NCBI RefSeq assembly: GCF_001889525.1
Contig: NZ_CP018192.1
Location: 310,001-374,000 of the forward strand
Direction: 5' to 3'
DNA from: Granulibacter bethesdensis
GTDB taxonomy: Bacteria > Pseudomonadota > Alphaproteobacteria > Acetobacterales > Acetobacteraceae
DNA length: 64,000 bases
Shown here: in pieces, positions 26,950-37,375 of the stretch
Position numbering within the stretch: position 1 is the first letter of the stretch
Layout of the letters: every line of letters starts with the position of its first letter
The notes under the pieces: generated by a model
The model's input: the letters and a program-made list of their open reading frames with translations, nothing else
What the model was told of the DNA's origin: nothing
The model's database searches: none
Translations under genes and position numbers: made by a program

Positions 26950-28509
26950 ATGTCAAACACAATAGTCAATCGTAAACAATATTCAACTGTATCTGGCTCT
27001 GTGCCGGCGCCAGATGTGGCATTTATTTGCTTTTTTGTTATACTTGCTGTCGTACTACGTCTGATTTTCTGGATGTATACAGACCGTATTTGGGAAGATG
27101 CTCTTATTACATTGAACCCCGCACTAAATTTGTGGGAAGGTCATGGCCTTACACATCATGTGGCAGAGCCGCGTGTGTATAGCTTCACATCAGGCCTGAG
27201 TATCATGGTTCTGATCGTAGGTGAGGGGCTTGGGCATCCGATTGCCTTTAACAGGATATTGAGTCTGATCGCTGCGGCGCTCACAATCTTTTTCGCCGCT
27301 AGAATTATGGACCGAGCGGGACTGAACCGGTTTGGCCAGTCTGTCTGTCTCAGCTATCTCTCGACTGACCACCTTCAGATTTTCTTTGGTATGGGAGGAA
27401 TGGAGACCCAGTACGCAGTCGCAATTGGGCTTGGAGTGGTCTACGCGGCGACCTTCAAGAAGAATTTGCTTCTAGGCATAATGGGTGGTTTGGCGGCGCT
27501 AGCTCGTCCCGAGTTCCTTCTTCTAGATGCAGTGTTTATCGCCTATGCCATCGCTGCATGGCGACGAAAGGCAATTCCCTCAATTGCGATCGGGCTGGCA
27601 ATATTTTTGCCGTGGGTGGTGTTCACGTGGATTTACTACGGATCGCCCATCCCAAATACAATAACCGTGAAAAGTCTGACTACCGGCAACCCGACACCTG
27701 AAATGATGATCGGCTATGCGCTCAATTTTTGGAAGCTCATCGCCCCATTCAAAGAGTTCTGGTTTGTGCAACATTCCCCCGGCCCGAGCTTTTTCCCTGG
27801 CTTGGTCGTGACTGCCGTCTTTCTGATGGGAGTGATTGGGATAGCCTGCTGCGGGCAGAAGCGTATCCCGACACTCATGGCAACAGCAGTCGTCGTAGTG
27901 GTGTTTTGCGCGTACATGATCCGATACAATGTTAATACATATTTCATGTGGTACAGGCCGCCGTTTTGGGCGCTGTTTTTTCTGTTTGTTGCAGCTGGAG
28001 TGGATTGGCTTAGTAAAAAAAACCGTCTTGGGGCAGGCGTTGTTGGTGGGCTTATAATCTTCGGCTATGCGGTCCATCTTCCGTTCACGCTGAATCTTGA
28101 TCGCACGGTTCAGTACGATGTAGAGTTTGCTGTCCGTGATCGGATCGGTCTCGACCTGTCTAGAATAATGAAGACCGGAGACAGCGTCTTCCTTGAGCCG
28201 TTAGGCTACATTGGGGTCAGGAATAGAGCGTATCAGATTTATGATATGCCAGGCTTGGGTTCTAAGATCGCAGCAAAGGCAATCGCAGCACATGGCTGGG
28301 GCGCGATCAAAACACTGGATCCGACGTATCTAGTGCTTCGGCCACAAGAAATATTGCGTCTACAAGCAGAATATCCAGGGGTTATGGATCGTTATACGGA
28401 GGTCGATCATGTAATCGGCCCTACTGGCACGCGTACTGCGTTCGGAGGTCTCGTTTACATTGTGGGAGACAACGAATTCTATATATTCCAACGAAAGTCC
28501 CCAGCCTGA
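26950..28509 (+). CDS. GT-C type membrane glycosyltransferase-like protein
   Basis: A 519-residue protein with about nine to eleven hydrophobic segments. After the first membrane helix comes an acidic loop motif WEDALITLNPALNLWEGHG (Glu49-Asp50), matching the catalytic-loop pattern of GT-C polyprenyl-phosphate-sugar transferases (DDA-ITxxxAxNLxxGxG). The C-terminal 120 residues are soluble, probably periplasmic. Such enzymes decorate lipopolysaccharide, cell-wall glycans or proteins; the acceptor is unknown. The gene is visibly more AT-rich than the flanking chromosome and lies inside the tRNA-Lys island, indicating horizontal origin. The frame is open to 26857, but the AT-rich, conserved part starts at the ATG at 26950. 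Confidence 0.78.
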   Translation: MSNTIVNRKQYSTVSGSVPAPDVAFICFFVILAVVLRLIFWMYTDRIWEDALITLNPALNLWEGHGLTHHVAEPRVYSFTSGLSIMVLIVGEGLGHPIAFNRILSLIAAALTIFFAARIMDRAGLNRFGQSVCLSYLSTDHLQIFFGMGGMETQYAVAIGLGVVYAATFKKNLLLGIMGGLAALARPEFLLLDAVFIAYAIAAWRRKAIPSIAIGLAIFLPWVVFTWIYYGSPIPNTITVKSLTTGNPTPEMMIGYALNFWKLIAPFKEFWFVQHSPGPSFFPGLVVTAVFLMGVIGIACCGQKRIPTLMATAVVVVVFCAYMIRYNVNTYFMWYRPPFWALFFLFVAAGVDWLSKKNRLGAGVVGGLIIFGYAVHLPFTLNLDRTVQYDVEFAVRDRIGLDLSRIMKTGDSVFLEPLGYIGVRNRAYQIYDMPGLGSKIAAKAIAAHGWGAIKTLDPTYLVLRPQEILRLQAEYPGVMDRYTEVDHVIGPTGTRTAFGGLVYIVGDNEFYIFQRKSPA

Positions 28510-28626
28510 AAGCGTCTAACCGCAGATTGGTCAAGCGCTCCATCACTTGGCTGCGGGTGATCAACTGACTGCTGCGCATATGACGCAAGTCTGATCAAGC
28601 TGAACCTTTGCCTCATACGCAGTGAC

Positions 28627-28857
28627 GTGCTCTCCGAGATCGACAACCCGACCACTTGGCACGAGGGCGTTCAGAAACTCTCGCCCTTGAATCTGCTGTG
28701 CCCCGGCTTTCGGGCCAACGAATGGCGCGAGTTTCACACGGTCACTAAGGCCTTTTTGGAGACACGCGCGTCCGAGGAGGCGAACATGCGGCGGACTGGC
28801 ATTGACCTCTTCTCCGTGCGCGACAAGCTCGGCGCGCCTCTTTTTTCGCAGACCTGA
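28627..28857 (+). CDS. Hypothetical short protein, possibly a gene fragment
   Basis: A 76-residue frame starting with GTG (LSEIDNPTTWHEGVQKL, later NEWREFHTVTKAFLETRA). The composition is protein-like and polar. I recognise no domain. A T6 run near 28842 precedes the stop; shifting frame there extends the reading by about 20 residues, so the C-terminus may be frameshifted. It is probably a remnant of an island gene. Confidence 0.35.
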   Translation: MLSEIDNPTTWHEGVQKLSPLNLLCPGFRANEWREFHTVTKAFLETRASEEANMRRTGIDLFSVRDKLGAPLFSQT

Positions 28858-28977
28858 CCGACAGCTCCATTGTTACGACCACGTTCACAGGACTAATAGT
28901 CACAAATACTTTTCGATTATCATCCGGTTGTAACTAACATACAACTACGGCAACAGTTCTGGCAGGGCAGACCATGC

Positions 28978-29283
28978 CACTGATGAGAATGCTTTCTATG
29001 TTTCGCCGCCTTCTTGTCGGCCGATGGGTTAGCGCCCTTCGTAACCTCGGCAAGGCACGCTACGCGAGTTCGCGGGCCGACGTGAGGTCAATACCGGGAT
29101 AGGTGCCGATGGTGGGCTTGCGTGTGACGCCGTCCGAACGGTAGCGCACGGCCCAAGATCGGGCGCCGGAGGGCTCTGCACAACGAGATAGAGGCCAGAG
29201 AGACTAAGCCGTCTGGTACTTTGCGCCGAGGCCGACCCGAGCTGCATCTTCTCTACCGCAAGTGCGGTCAGAGCCTTGCCCAT
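28978..29283 (-). pseudogene. Tyrosine recombinase (P4-type integrase), N-terminal remnant
   Basis: Minus-strand reading gives the arm-binding domain of a P4-like integrase in three pieces. They are MGKALTALAVEKM to GLYLVVQ in the first frame; GARSWAVRYRSDGVTRKP to IDLTSARELA, ending in TAG, in the second; and LAEVTKGANPSADKKAAK in the third. Thus at least two frameshifts occurred within about 300 bp. The core-binding and catalytic (R-H-R-Y) domains are not found. The fragment starts 16 bp inside the right-hand att repeat, the usual place for an integrase gene. Confidence 0.8.
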
Positions 29284-29298
29284 CTTGGCCTCGCTCAA

Positions 29299-29338
29299 AA
29301 TCAGCGGGTCCAAGGTTCGAGTCGTTGTGCGTCCACCA
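29299..29338 (+). repeat. attR-like repeat: partial copy of tRNA-Lys 3' end
   Basis: Direct copy of 25389-25428 with two mismatches (C to G at 29324 and C to T at 29332). It lacks the 5' half of a tRNA, so it is not a functional gene. It marks the right end of the island. Confidence 0.88.
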
Positions 29339-29499
29339 ACTTGTCGAAAATTCCTTTTATTCTATCGTATACGTCCGAATATTCTGGCGATATACTGCTT
29401 GCACGGGATGTGATCACTGCCGCCGTTCAGTGAGGGGGACATCCTTCATCCTTTAATACAGTCAGGCATTTTCTGGCCCCCAAAACCGAGAAAATTTGC

Positions 29500-30498
29500 A
29501 TGAAGGCAGTGGTATCGGTTTTTTTGGTTATGGCTGTGGTATTGGCGGGTGTATCGAACACTGCTGCTAAGGCTGATAAAGCCGCTCCTGATCCATCCGT
29601 TATGGTGCAGGGGGGCTGGTCTGTTCCCGATATCAATACCCTGCCGCAGGATGAATGGGGCCGTACGGTCATATCTGGCCGCGATTTGATTGTCAGGACA
29701 GCGTCCCTGATCGGTCCGGAAGTTTCTGATCAGGCACGGCGTTTTTCCGGCAATAATCTGAACTGTCAGAGCTGCCATCTGCAGGCCGGAACCAAAAAAT
29801 TTGGTTTGCCCCTGATCGGGGTATTCGCAGATTTTCCGAATTATCGCGCCCGTTCCGGCACTGTCGGGACAATTGAGGATCGTATCCAGGGATGCATGCA
29901 ACGGAGCATGAACGGTAAGCCTCTGCCTTGGGATGGGAAGGAGATGAAGGCGATTGTCTCCTATCTGCAATTTCTGTCCACTGGCCGCCCTGTCGGTGCG
30001 CCTACTTTGGGACGAGGGGTCGGCCACATGCCAGAGCTGATGCGGGCTGCTGATCCCGTGCGTGGTCGGGCTGTGTACAGGCAGGTTTGTGCCGCATGCC
30101 ATGGTCAGGATGGGCAGGGACAGCGTGTCGGCAGAGTGGGTGATGCACAGGGATACGCGGTACCACCGCTATGGGGCACTGACAGCTTCAATAATGGCGC
30201 CGGGATGGATCGCTTGATCAATACAGCGAATTTTATTCGCCATAATATGCCCGATGGTACGAGTTGGACACAGCCGGTACTCTCTATTGAGGATTCATGG
30301 GATGTAGCGGCTTTTGTCAATGCACAGCCAAGACCTGCCAAAGCAGATCTCCAGCGGGATTTCCCGGACAGGATGGAAAAACCCGTTGATACACCTTATG
30401 GCCCTTATGCGGATGGGTTCAGCCAGAAACAGCATGTCCTCGGGCCGTTTCAGCCTATTCGCGACGCTCTCAAGCGTCTGCGCAATGCAGACAGATAA
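29500..30498 (+). CDS. Dihaem cytochrome c, TsdA-like thiosulfate dehydrogenase
   Basis: A periplasmic protein of 332 residues with a signal peptide (residues 1-25) and two c-type haem sites, CQSCH (89-93) and CAACH (197-201). Between them is IEDRIQGCMQRSMNGKPL. In TsdA enzymes the Cys at this place (Cys132 here) is the unusual axial ligand of the active-site haem, so oxidation of thiosulfate to tetrathionate, or the reverse, is likely. Haem attachment would depend on the ccm block at 6-12 kb. A TsdB electron acceptor is not adjacent. It begins 160 bp past the island end. Confidence 0.82.
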   Translation: MKAVVSVFLVMAVVLAGVSNTAAKADKAAPDPSVMVQGGWSVPDINTLPQDEWGRTVISGRDLIVRTASLIGPEVSDQARRFSGNNLNCQSCHLQAGTKKFGLPLIGVFADFPNYRARSGTVGTIEDRIQGCMQRSMNGKPLPWDGKEMKAIVSYLQFLSTGRPVGAPTLGRGVGHMPELMRAADPVRGRAVYRQVCAACHGQDGQGQRVGRVGDAQGYAVPPLWGTDSFNNGAGMDRLINTANFIRHNMPDGTSWTQPVLSIEDSWDVAAFVNAQPRPAKADLQRDFPDRMEKPVDTPYGPYADGFSQKQHVLGPFQPIRDALKRLRNADR

Positions 30499-30570
30499 AT
30501 ATGCTTTTGAGGAATATGATGTGTGGCTGCATCACCATGATGATGGGATTCCGGGATGGAATCTTTTTTG

Positions 30571-31122
30571 TCAGGCAGGGAACTCAAGATAGCGCGTGAT
30601 CCGCAGGAAGGCCTGTTGCGCATGACGGATGCATTGCTCTGCTTCCACAGCCGTATGATCCAGCATAGATCTGAAATGCAGCCATCCCCCCGATACTCCA
30701 TCGCGCCCCAGATGAAGATGCTGCAGACCATAAGTGTCATGCAGCCCATGCCTTTCAAGCTGTCTCGCAATATGCGAAGCGCCAAGCTTTGATCCTTCGG
30801 CAACATAAAGCCAGCCAAGAGCTGCGGATGTATTTTTTGCACCGGTTGGAATGGCGGACTGCATGGATGGCAGTGTCAGTCCCAGGGCAGCGGCATCGGC
30901 CTCAATGGCTGGCAGCCGGTTGCGCTCGGCAAGGTCGGGGATCAGTTGAAGCAGTGCTTTCTTCTGATAGAGCGGAACGATATCCCTGTGAAAACAATAC
31001 TGTGCTGTCAGAAAATGCCTGTATCCATCAAGGGTAATCAGAAGTTTTCTGACAATCCGGTCCAGCCTGTCGTGATAGGAATATGTCTGTTGTTTCAGTG
31101 TGATTGATAAATTGTCTTGCAT
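30571..31122 (-). CDS. Biliverdin-producing haem oxygenase
   Basis: A 183-residue, mostly helical protein. The N-terminal helix carries the proximal haem ligand (His17 in TYSYHDRLDR), and the distal helix reads GWLYVAEGSKLGASHI, the glycine-rich kink region of bacterial HemO/BphO proteins. It opens haem to biliverdin, CO and iron. No bacteriophytochrome gene and no haem-uptake receptor is adjacent, so it may serve iron recovery or haem turnover. It converges on the cytochrome gene, with 72 bp between their 3' ends. Confidence 0.85.
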   Translation of the reverse strand: MQDNLSITLKQQTYSYHDRLDRIVRKLLITLDGYRHFLTAQYCFHRDIVPLYQKKALLQLIPDLAERNRLPAIEADAAALGLTLPSMQSAIPTGAKNTSAALGWLYVAEGSKLGASHIARQLERHGLHDTYGLQHLHLGRDGVSGGWLHFRSMLDHTAVEAEQCIRHAQQAFLRITRYLEFPA

Positions 31123-31311
31123 TGCGAAAACTGAAAGAAAATATTTTTATCAATAACGATCTACCAACAACATGGTTTCTGACAGCCTTTCCCTGCATCC
31201 CTGTTGCAATTCGTCACGTTTGTGACGCCGGCCTGTTACGCAACCGGTGTTTCCTGTGGTTGTTGCCGCCTGTCGGGTGGTAATGGCCAGAATTCAGGAG
31301 GATAATTCACA

Positions 31312-31620
31312 ATGCGCAGGATCATACTAACAGGTGCGGGCTTGCTGGCTTTTGGTGTGGCTGGTGCTGTCTATGCTCAGGGAGCCCCTCCGGTTCCAGA
31401 GGGGCCAGCGCATGGGGCTGCTGCCCCTATGCTGCCACCGGATCACCATCATCCGTTCGGGCCTCCTCCTCCGCCCCCGTCAAAGGCCGCATTTTTCAGG
31501 CTCCATCGCGGCGATCTGAGTGTCGCCGTCAAATGTGCCGAAGGAGAGAATACGAAAACATGTGTCGATGAGGCGAGCCGACTGATCGATCATTTCGCCT
31601 CGGTCGCGAATACGCATTGA
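31312..31620 (+). CDS. Small secreted protein, His/Pro-rich, unknown function
   Basis: A 102-residue protein with a clear signal peptide (residues 1-23, ending VYAQG), a low-complexity segment rich in Pro with DHHHPFG and a run of prolines, and a short C-terminal domain containing two Cys (VKCAEGENTKTCVDEA). The cysteines may form a disulfide; the His cluster could bind metal. A strong AGGAGG precedes the ATG. I recognise no family. Confidence 0.65.
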   Translation: MRRIILTGAGLLAFGVAGAVYAQGAPPVPEGPAHGAAAPMLPPDHHHPFGPPPPPPSKAAFFRLHRGDLSVAVKCAEGENTKTCVDEASRLIDHFASVANTH

Positions 31621-31661
31621 GTTAAGATGCACTGGCCGGCATCCCCCACGCGCCGCAGGTT

Positions 31662-31907
31662 TCAGGCGTGTGGCAGGGAGGTCAGCAAGGTTTCGGCCAG
31701 ATGGGACAGCGGGCCGTTTTTTCTGGCGCCGTTCATGCGATCATTGCGGCGCAGTGTCAGCAGACGCTCGTGCAGGGCGCTGCGTCCGTCATCAGCCAGA
31801 TGCCGGTCGAGCAGGATCACCAGCTCCCTCAGCATGTCCGTGGCGGCATTCAGCTCATTGCTCAGGGCCAGAATGCGTGCGTCAGGCGTATGATGGCTGA
31901 ATGGCAT
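31662..31907 (-). CDS. Hypothetical helical protein
   Basis: An 81-residue soluble protein predicted to be mostly helical (ARILALSNELNAATDMLREL, HERLLTLRRNDRM). No known family is recognised. It converges on the secreted-protein gene, with 41 bp between stop codons. Even amino-acid composition supports a real gene. Confidence 0.5.
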   Translation of the reverse strand: MPFSHHTPDARILALSNELNAATDMLRELVILLDRHLADDGRSALHERLLTLRRNDRMNGARKNGPLSHLAETLLTSLPHA

Positions 31908-32096
31908 GGCAGCTCCGGTATGATTCTGATGGTCTGTTCAGGAACAAGACTGTTTGCATAAACCTGAATGATCCTCGGGAGATACGGAGAACTGTTCGCT
32001 GCTTTTTTCAACTTTTGAGCACCTGTCCGGCTGTTGCTGCTGCCGGAAACATAGCTGACCATGGAGATGGCCGTTACTTCATGCGATAATGGTGGG

Positions 32097-34169
32097 ATGT
32101 CCCATGTCGAGCAGCGTCCGTTTGCCCCTTTCTCCTCCCTTTACAGCCATGGCCTGGTGAGGGTGGCGGCATGTGTGCCGCCTGTTCACATCGCCAATCC
32201 GGCCCGGAACGAGGACGAGATTGCGGCTTTGGCGATGCGTGCCGATGCGCAGGGCGTGGCGGTTGCGGTATTCCCTGAACTCTGCCTGAGCGGATATGCG
32301 ATTGACGATCTGGTGCAGCAGGATGTTCTGCTGGATGCGGTGGATGCGGCGATAGGCACGTTGCTACGTCGTAGCGCGGGCTGGATGAGTGTGATCGTTG
32401 TTGGTGCACCGGTTCGGCAGGGCGGGCGTCTGTTTAATGCTGCCATTGTGCTGCATCGCGGACGCGTGCTGGGGGTGGTACCGAAATCCTACCTGCCGAA
32501 TTACCGCGAATTTTACGAGCGCCGTCATTTCACGCCCGGGCTTTCGGTGCAGGGGCAGAGCATTCGCATCGGTGATGAGGATGCGCCTTTCGGCACAGAC
32601 CTTCTGTTTGCAGCCGAGGATGTGGAGGGACTGATCCTGCATGTCGAGATCTGCGAAGACATGTGGATGCCGGTGTCACCGGCCACTCTGGGTGCGTTGA
32701 ACGGGGCGACGGTGCTGGCCAATCTTTCCGGCAGCCCGATCACGATAGGGCGTGCCGACAGTCGTGCATTGCTGAGCCGTTCTGCCTCCATGCGCTGTAT
32801 CGCAGCCACGGTCTATGCGGCGGCGGGTTGGGGGGAGAGCACGACTGATCTTGCCTGGGACGGGCAGGCGACGATTTATGAGAACGGAACCCTGCTGGCC
32901 GAAACCCCCCGCTTCGCGCAGGAAGCCACGATGGCGGTGGCCGATATCGATCCGGGCCTGCTGATGCAGGAGCGGATGCGGGTGCATGGGTTCGAGGAAA
33001 ACCGGCGGGAAATGGTGGGCGCAGACATCCGCCGGATCGGTTTCCGGCTGGATCCGCCCTCCTGTGATCTGGGGCTGCGCCGTCGGGTAGAGCGTTTTCC
33101 CTTCGTGCCTGCCGATCCTGCCCGTCTGGCTCAGGATTGCTATGAGGCCTACAATATTCAGGTGCGCGGTCTGGCGCAGCGCCTGTCTGCGGCCAAAATC
33201 GGCAAGCTGGTCATTGGGGTGTCGGGCGGGCTGGATTCAACCCATGCCCTGATCGTGGCAGCGCGGGCGATGGATGTACTGCAGCGGCCACGCTCCGACA
33301 TTCTGGCCTACACCATGCCCGGTTTCGCGACCGGGGATGAAACACGCAACAACGCGCTGGCGCTGATGCGGGTGCTCGGCGTGTCCGCGCATGAGCTGGA
33401 TATCCGGCCGGCCGCGCGGCAGATGCTGGCCGATCTGGAGCACCCTTTTGCCGGAGGGGAACAGGTCTATGACATTACGTTCGAGAACGTGCAGGCTGGG
33501 CTGCGCACCGATTACCTGTTCCGGCTCGCCAATCAGCATAACGGGATTGTGCTCGGCACCGGTGACCTGTCTGAGTTGGCGCTGGGCTGGTGCACCTATG
33601 GCGTCGGCGACCAGATGTCGCACTACAACGTCAATGCCGGAGTGCCCAAGACCCTGATCCAGCATCTGATCCGCTGGGCCGGGGGCAGCGGCGATTTTTC
33701 CGATGAGGCAAGCGTGATTTTCGAGGCGATTCTGAACACCGAAATCTCACCGGAGTTGATCCCGGTTGCGGAAGGGGAGAAGCCGCAGAGCACGGAAGGC
33801 ACCATCGGCCCCTATGCGCTGCATGATTTCACCTTGTTCCATGTCCTGCGCTACGGATTCCGTCCATCGAAGATTGCTTTTCTGGCCTGGCACGCCTGGC
33901 ATGATGCACAGCAGGGCATATGGCCGCCCAACTATCCGTCAGATCAGCAGCGCTCCTACGATCTGGCCGATATCAGACAGTGGATGCAGGTATTCCTGAA
34001 GCGTTTCTTCGGCTTCAGCCAGTTCAAACGATCCGCCCTTCCGAACGGTCCGAAAATCTCTGCCGGGGGAGCATTGTCCCCGCGCGGTGACTGGCGGGCT
34101 CCGTCCGATGGCAGTGCGGAGATATGGCTGCAAGAGCTGGCTGCTCATGTGCCGGATGATTTTTCCTGA
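32097..34169 (+). CDS. nadE: Glutamine-dependent NAD+ synthetase
   Basis: Last step of NAD synthesis: deamido-NAD is amidated using ammonia released from glutamine. The N-terminal nitrilase-type glutaminase domain has its Glu (FPELCLSGY), Lys ([13 protein letters not shown]) and catalytic Cys ([10 protein letters not shown]). The C-terminal synthetase has the PP-loop [12 protein letters not shown]. At 690 residues it is a full-length two-domain enzyme. The frame opens at 32061; the ATG at 32097 ([12 protein letters not shown]) is nearer to the family start. Confidence 0.96.
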   Translation: MSHVEQRPFAPFSSLYSHGLVRVAACVPPVHIANPARNEDEIAALAMRADAQGVAVAVFPELCLSGYAIDDLVQQDVLLDAVDAAIGTLLRRSAGWMSVIVVGAPVRQGGRLFNAAIVLHRGRVLGVVPKSYLPNYREFYERRHFTPGLSVQGQSIRIGDEDAPFGTDLLFAAEDVEGLILHVEICEDMWMPVSPATLGALNGATVLANLSGSPITIGRADSRALLSRSASMRCIAATVYAAAGWGESTTDLAWDGQATIYENGTLLAETPRFAQEATMAVADIDPGLLMQERMRVHGFEENRREMVGADIRRIGFRLDPPSCDLGLRRRVERFPFVPADPARLAQDCYEAYNIQVRGLAQRLSAAKIGKLVIGVSGGLDSTHALIVAARAMDVLQRPRSDILAYTMPGFATGDETRNNALALMRVLGVSAHELDIRPAARQMLADLEHPFAGGEQVYDITFENVQAGLRTDYLFRLANQHNGIVLGTGDLSELALGWCTYGVGDQMSHYNVNAGVPKTLIQHLIRWAGGSGDFSDEASVIFEAILNTEISPELIPVAEGEKPQSTEGTIGPYALHDFTLFHVLRYGFRPSKIAFLAWHAWHDAQQGIWPPNYPSDQQRSYDLADIRQWMQVFLKRFFGFSQFKRSALPNGPKISAGGALSPRGDWRAPSDGSAEIWLQELAAHVPDDFS

Positions 34170-34234
34170 CCAACCGCGTTCTGCCGGCACAGCTTCGGCT
34201 TGATTAGCGGCCCGTTTTCACGTCATCTGTCACA

Positions 34235-34636
34235 ATGCGATTCACCATCGACCGCCTTGATCATCTCGTTATGAACGTCCGTGATGTGGAAATATCCGCA
34301 TCCTGGTATCAGCGTGTGCTGGGAATGGAGCGGGAGGAATTCGGAACAGAGCGCCGTACCGCGCTGCGTTTCGGCGGCCAGAAAATCAATCTGCGTCCGT
34401 TCGATAATGAAACCCGTAGCTGGTCCACCGCGGCTCATCCGCAGATCGGCAGCGACGATCTGTGTTTCATCACGGCGGTCGGGCCGGATCAGGTGATCGA
34501 ACATCTGCACGATTGCGGTGTCACGGTCGAGGAAGGGCCGGTGCGCAAACATGGTGCGCTGGGTCAGATTCATTCCATCTACTGCCGTGACCCTGATGGT
34601 AATCTGGTGGAGATCGCTTCCTACCTTGCTGAATAA
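34235..34636 (+). CDS. VOC family protein (glyoxalase/dioxygenase fold)
   Basis: A 133-residue protein with paired beta-alpha-beta-beta-beta modules: it begins IDRLDHLVMNVRDVE, a metal-ligand His pattern, and ends YCRDPDGNLVEIASY with the conserved Glu. It resembles the virulence-factor-like small VOC proteins of unknown substrate. It is a stand-alone gene 65 bp after nadE. Confidence 0.88.
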   Translation: MRFTIDRLDHLVMNVRDVEISASWYQRVLGMEREEFGTERRTALRFGGQKINLRPFDNETRSWSTAAHPQIGSDDLCFITAVGPDQVIEHLHDCGVTVEEGPVRKHGALGQIHSIYCRDPDGNLVEIASYLAE

Positions 34637-34699
34637 TCTGTCCTGCCTGGGCGCAGGCAGAGCTTGAAGCGCGGAGGCAGGCCCGGCAGATAGAGGGCC

Positions 34700-35770
34700 A
34701 TGAGTACAGCCCCTCTCGATATTGCCGATTTCACTTTTGATCTGCCGCCGGAGCAAATCGCCCATGAACCGGCTCGTCCGCGCGAATCCGCCCGTCTGCT
34801 GCATGTGCCGGCAGGGGAGGAGGGGTTCCATGATCATCATATCCGCGATCTGCCCGACCTGCTGAGGCCGGGTGATGTGCTGGTGGCCAATGATACGCGG
34901 GTGATCCCGGCGCAACTCACGGCATGGCGCGGACAGGCGCGGATCGGCCTGACGCTCAACCGGCCTCTGCCGGATGGAAGCTGGCATGTGTTGGCCCGCA
35001 ATGCGCGTCGCCTGCGCGCCGGGGACAGGCTGCGCTTTACCGAGGACGACACGCAGCCAACCGGCTTGCTGGCGGCCGAGGTGGTGGCCCGTGACGAAGA
35101 TGGGGGTGCTATCCTGCGCTTTGTCGCGGAGGATTTCGATGCGGCGCTGGCGCAGTACGGGGCGCTGGCCTTGCCGCCTTATATCGATCGTCCGCAAGGG
35201 CCGACCGATCAGGATGCAGAAGACTACCAGACTGTCTTTGCCCGTCATCGCGGCGCGGTGGCGGCGCCGACGGCGGGGCTGCATTTTACTCCGGCCTTGC
35301 TGGACAGGCTGGCGGCAAAGGGGATCGAACGTGTCACGATCACCCTGCATGTCGGCGCCGGTACTTTCCTGCCGATGCGTGATGATACGATCGAGGCCCA
35401 TCGTCTGCATGCAGAGCGCGGCGTCATCACGCCGGAGGCTGCCTCACGGATCAATGCGGCCAAACGGGTCATTGCGGTCGGCACTACCAGCCTGCGCCTG
35501 CTGGAAAGCGCGGCTGATGCTGAGGGAGGTGTGCGTCCTTTCGATGCCGAGACCGATATTTTCATCAAGCCGGGCCACCGGTTCCGCACCGCGCATGCGT
35601 TGCTGACGAATTTTCATTTGCCGCGTTCGACCCTGTTCATGCTGGTCTGTGCCTTTGCCGGAACAGCGCGGATGCGGGCGGCCTATGCGTATGCCATCGC
35701 TGAGGCTTACCGTTTCTACTCCTACGGCGATGCCTGTCTGATCGAGCGGGACTTGCGCGACAGGCATTAA
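34700..35770 (+). CDS. queA: S-adenosylmethionine:tRNA ribosyltransferase-isomerase
   Basis: Transfers and isomerises the ribosyl group of SAM onto preQ1 in tRNA to form epoxyqueuosine. The 356-residue protein has the family blocks FDLPPEQIAHEPARPR, HRGAVAAPTAGLHFT and TLHVGAGTFLPMR, and ends SYGDACLIE. It is followed 18 nt later by tgt and then queF, so three queuosine steps are co-oriented. Confidence 0.97.
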   Translation: MSTAPLDIADFTFDLPPEQIAHEPARPRESARLLHVPAGEEGFHDHHIRDLPDLLRPGDVLVANDTRVIPAQLTAWRGQARIGLTLNRPLPDGSWHVLARNARRLRAGDRLRFTEDDTQPTGLLAAEVVARDEDGGAILRFVAEDFDAALAQYGALALPPYIDRPQGPTDQDAEDYQTVFARHRGAVAAPTAGLHFTPALLDRLAAKGIERVTITLHVGAGTFLPMRDDTIEAHRLHAERGVITPEAASRINAAKRVIAVGTTSLRLLESAADAEGGVRPFDAETDIFIKPGHRFRTAHALLTNFHLPRSTLFMLVCAFAGTARMRAAYAYAIAEAYRFYSYGDACLIERDLRDRH

Positions 35771-37370
<1,600 letters not shown>

Positions 37371-37375
37371 AGCAT

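Noticed and set aside
29299-29338. A second tRNA-Lys gene
   Set aside because: Only the 3' 40 bases are present; acceptor 5' strand, D arm and anticodon stem 5' side are missing. It is an attachment-site copy.
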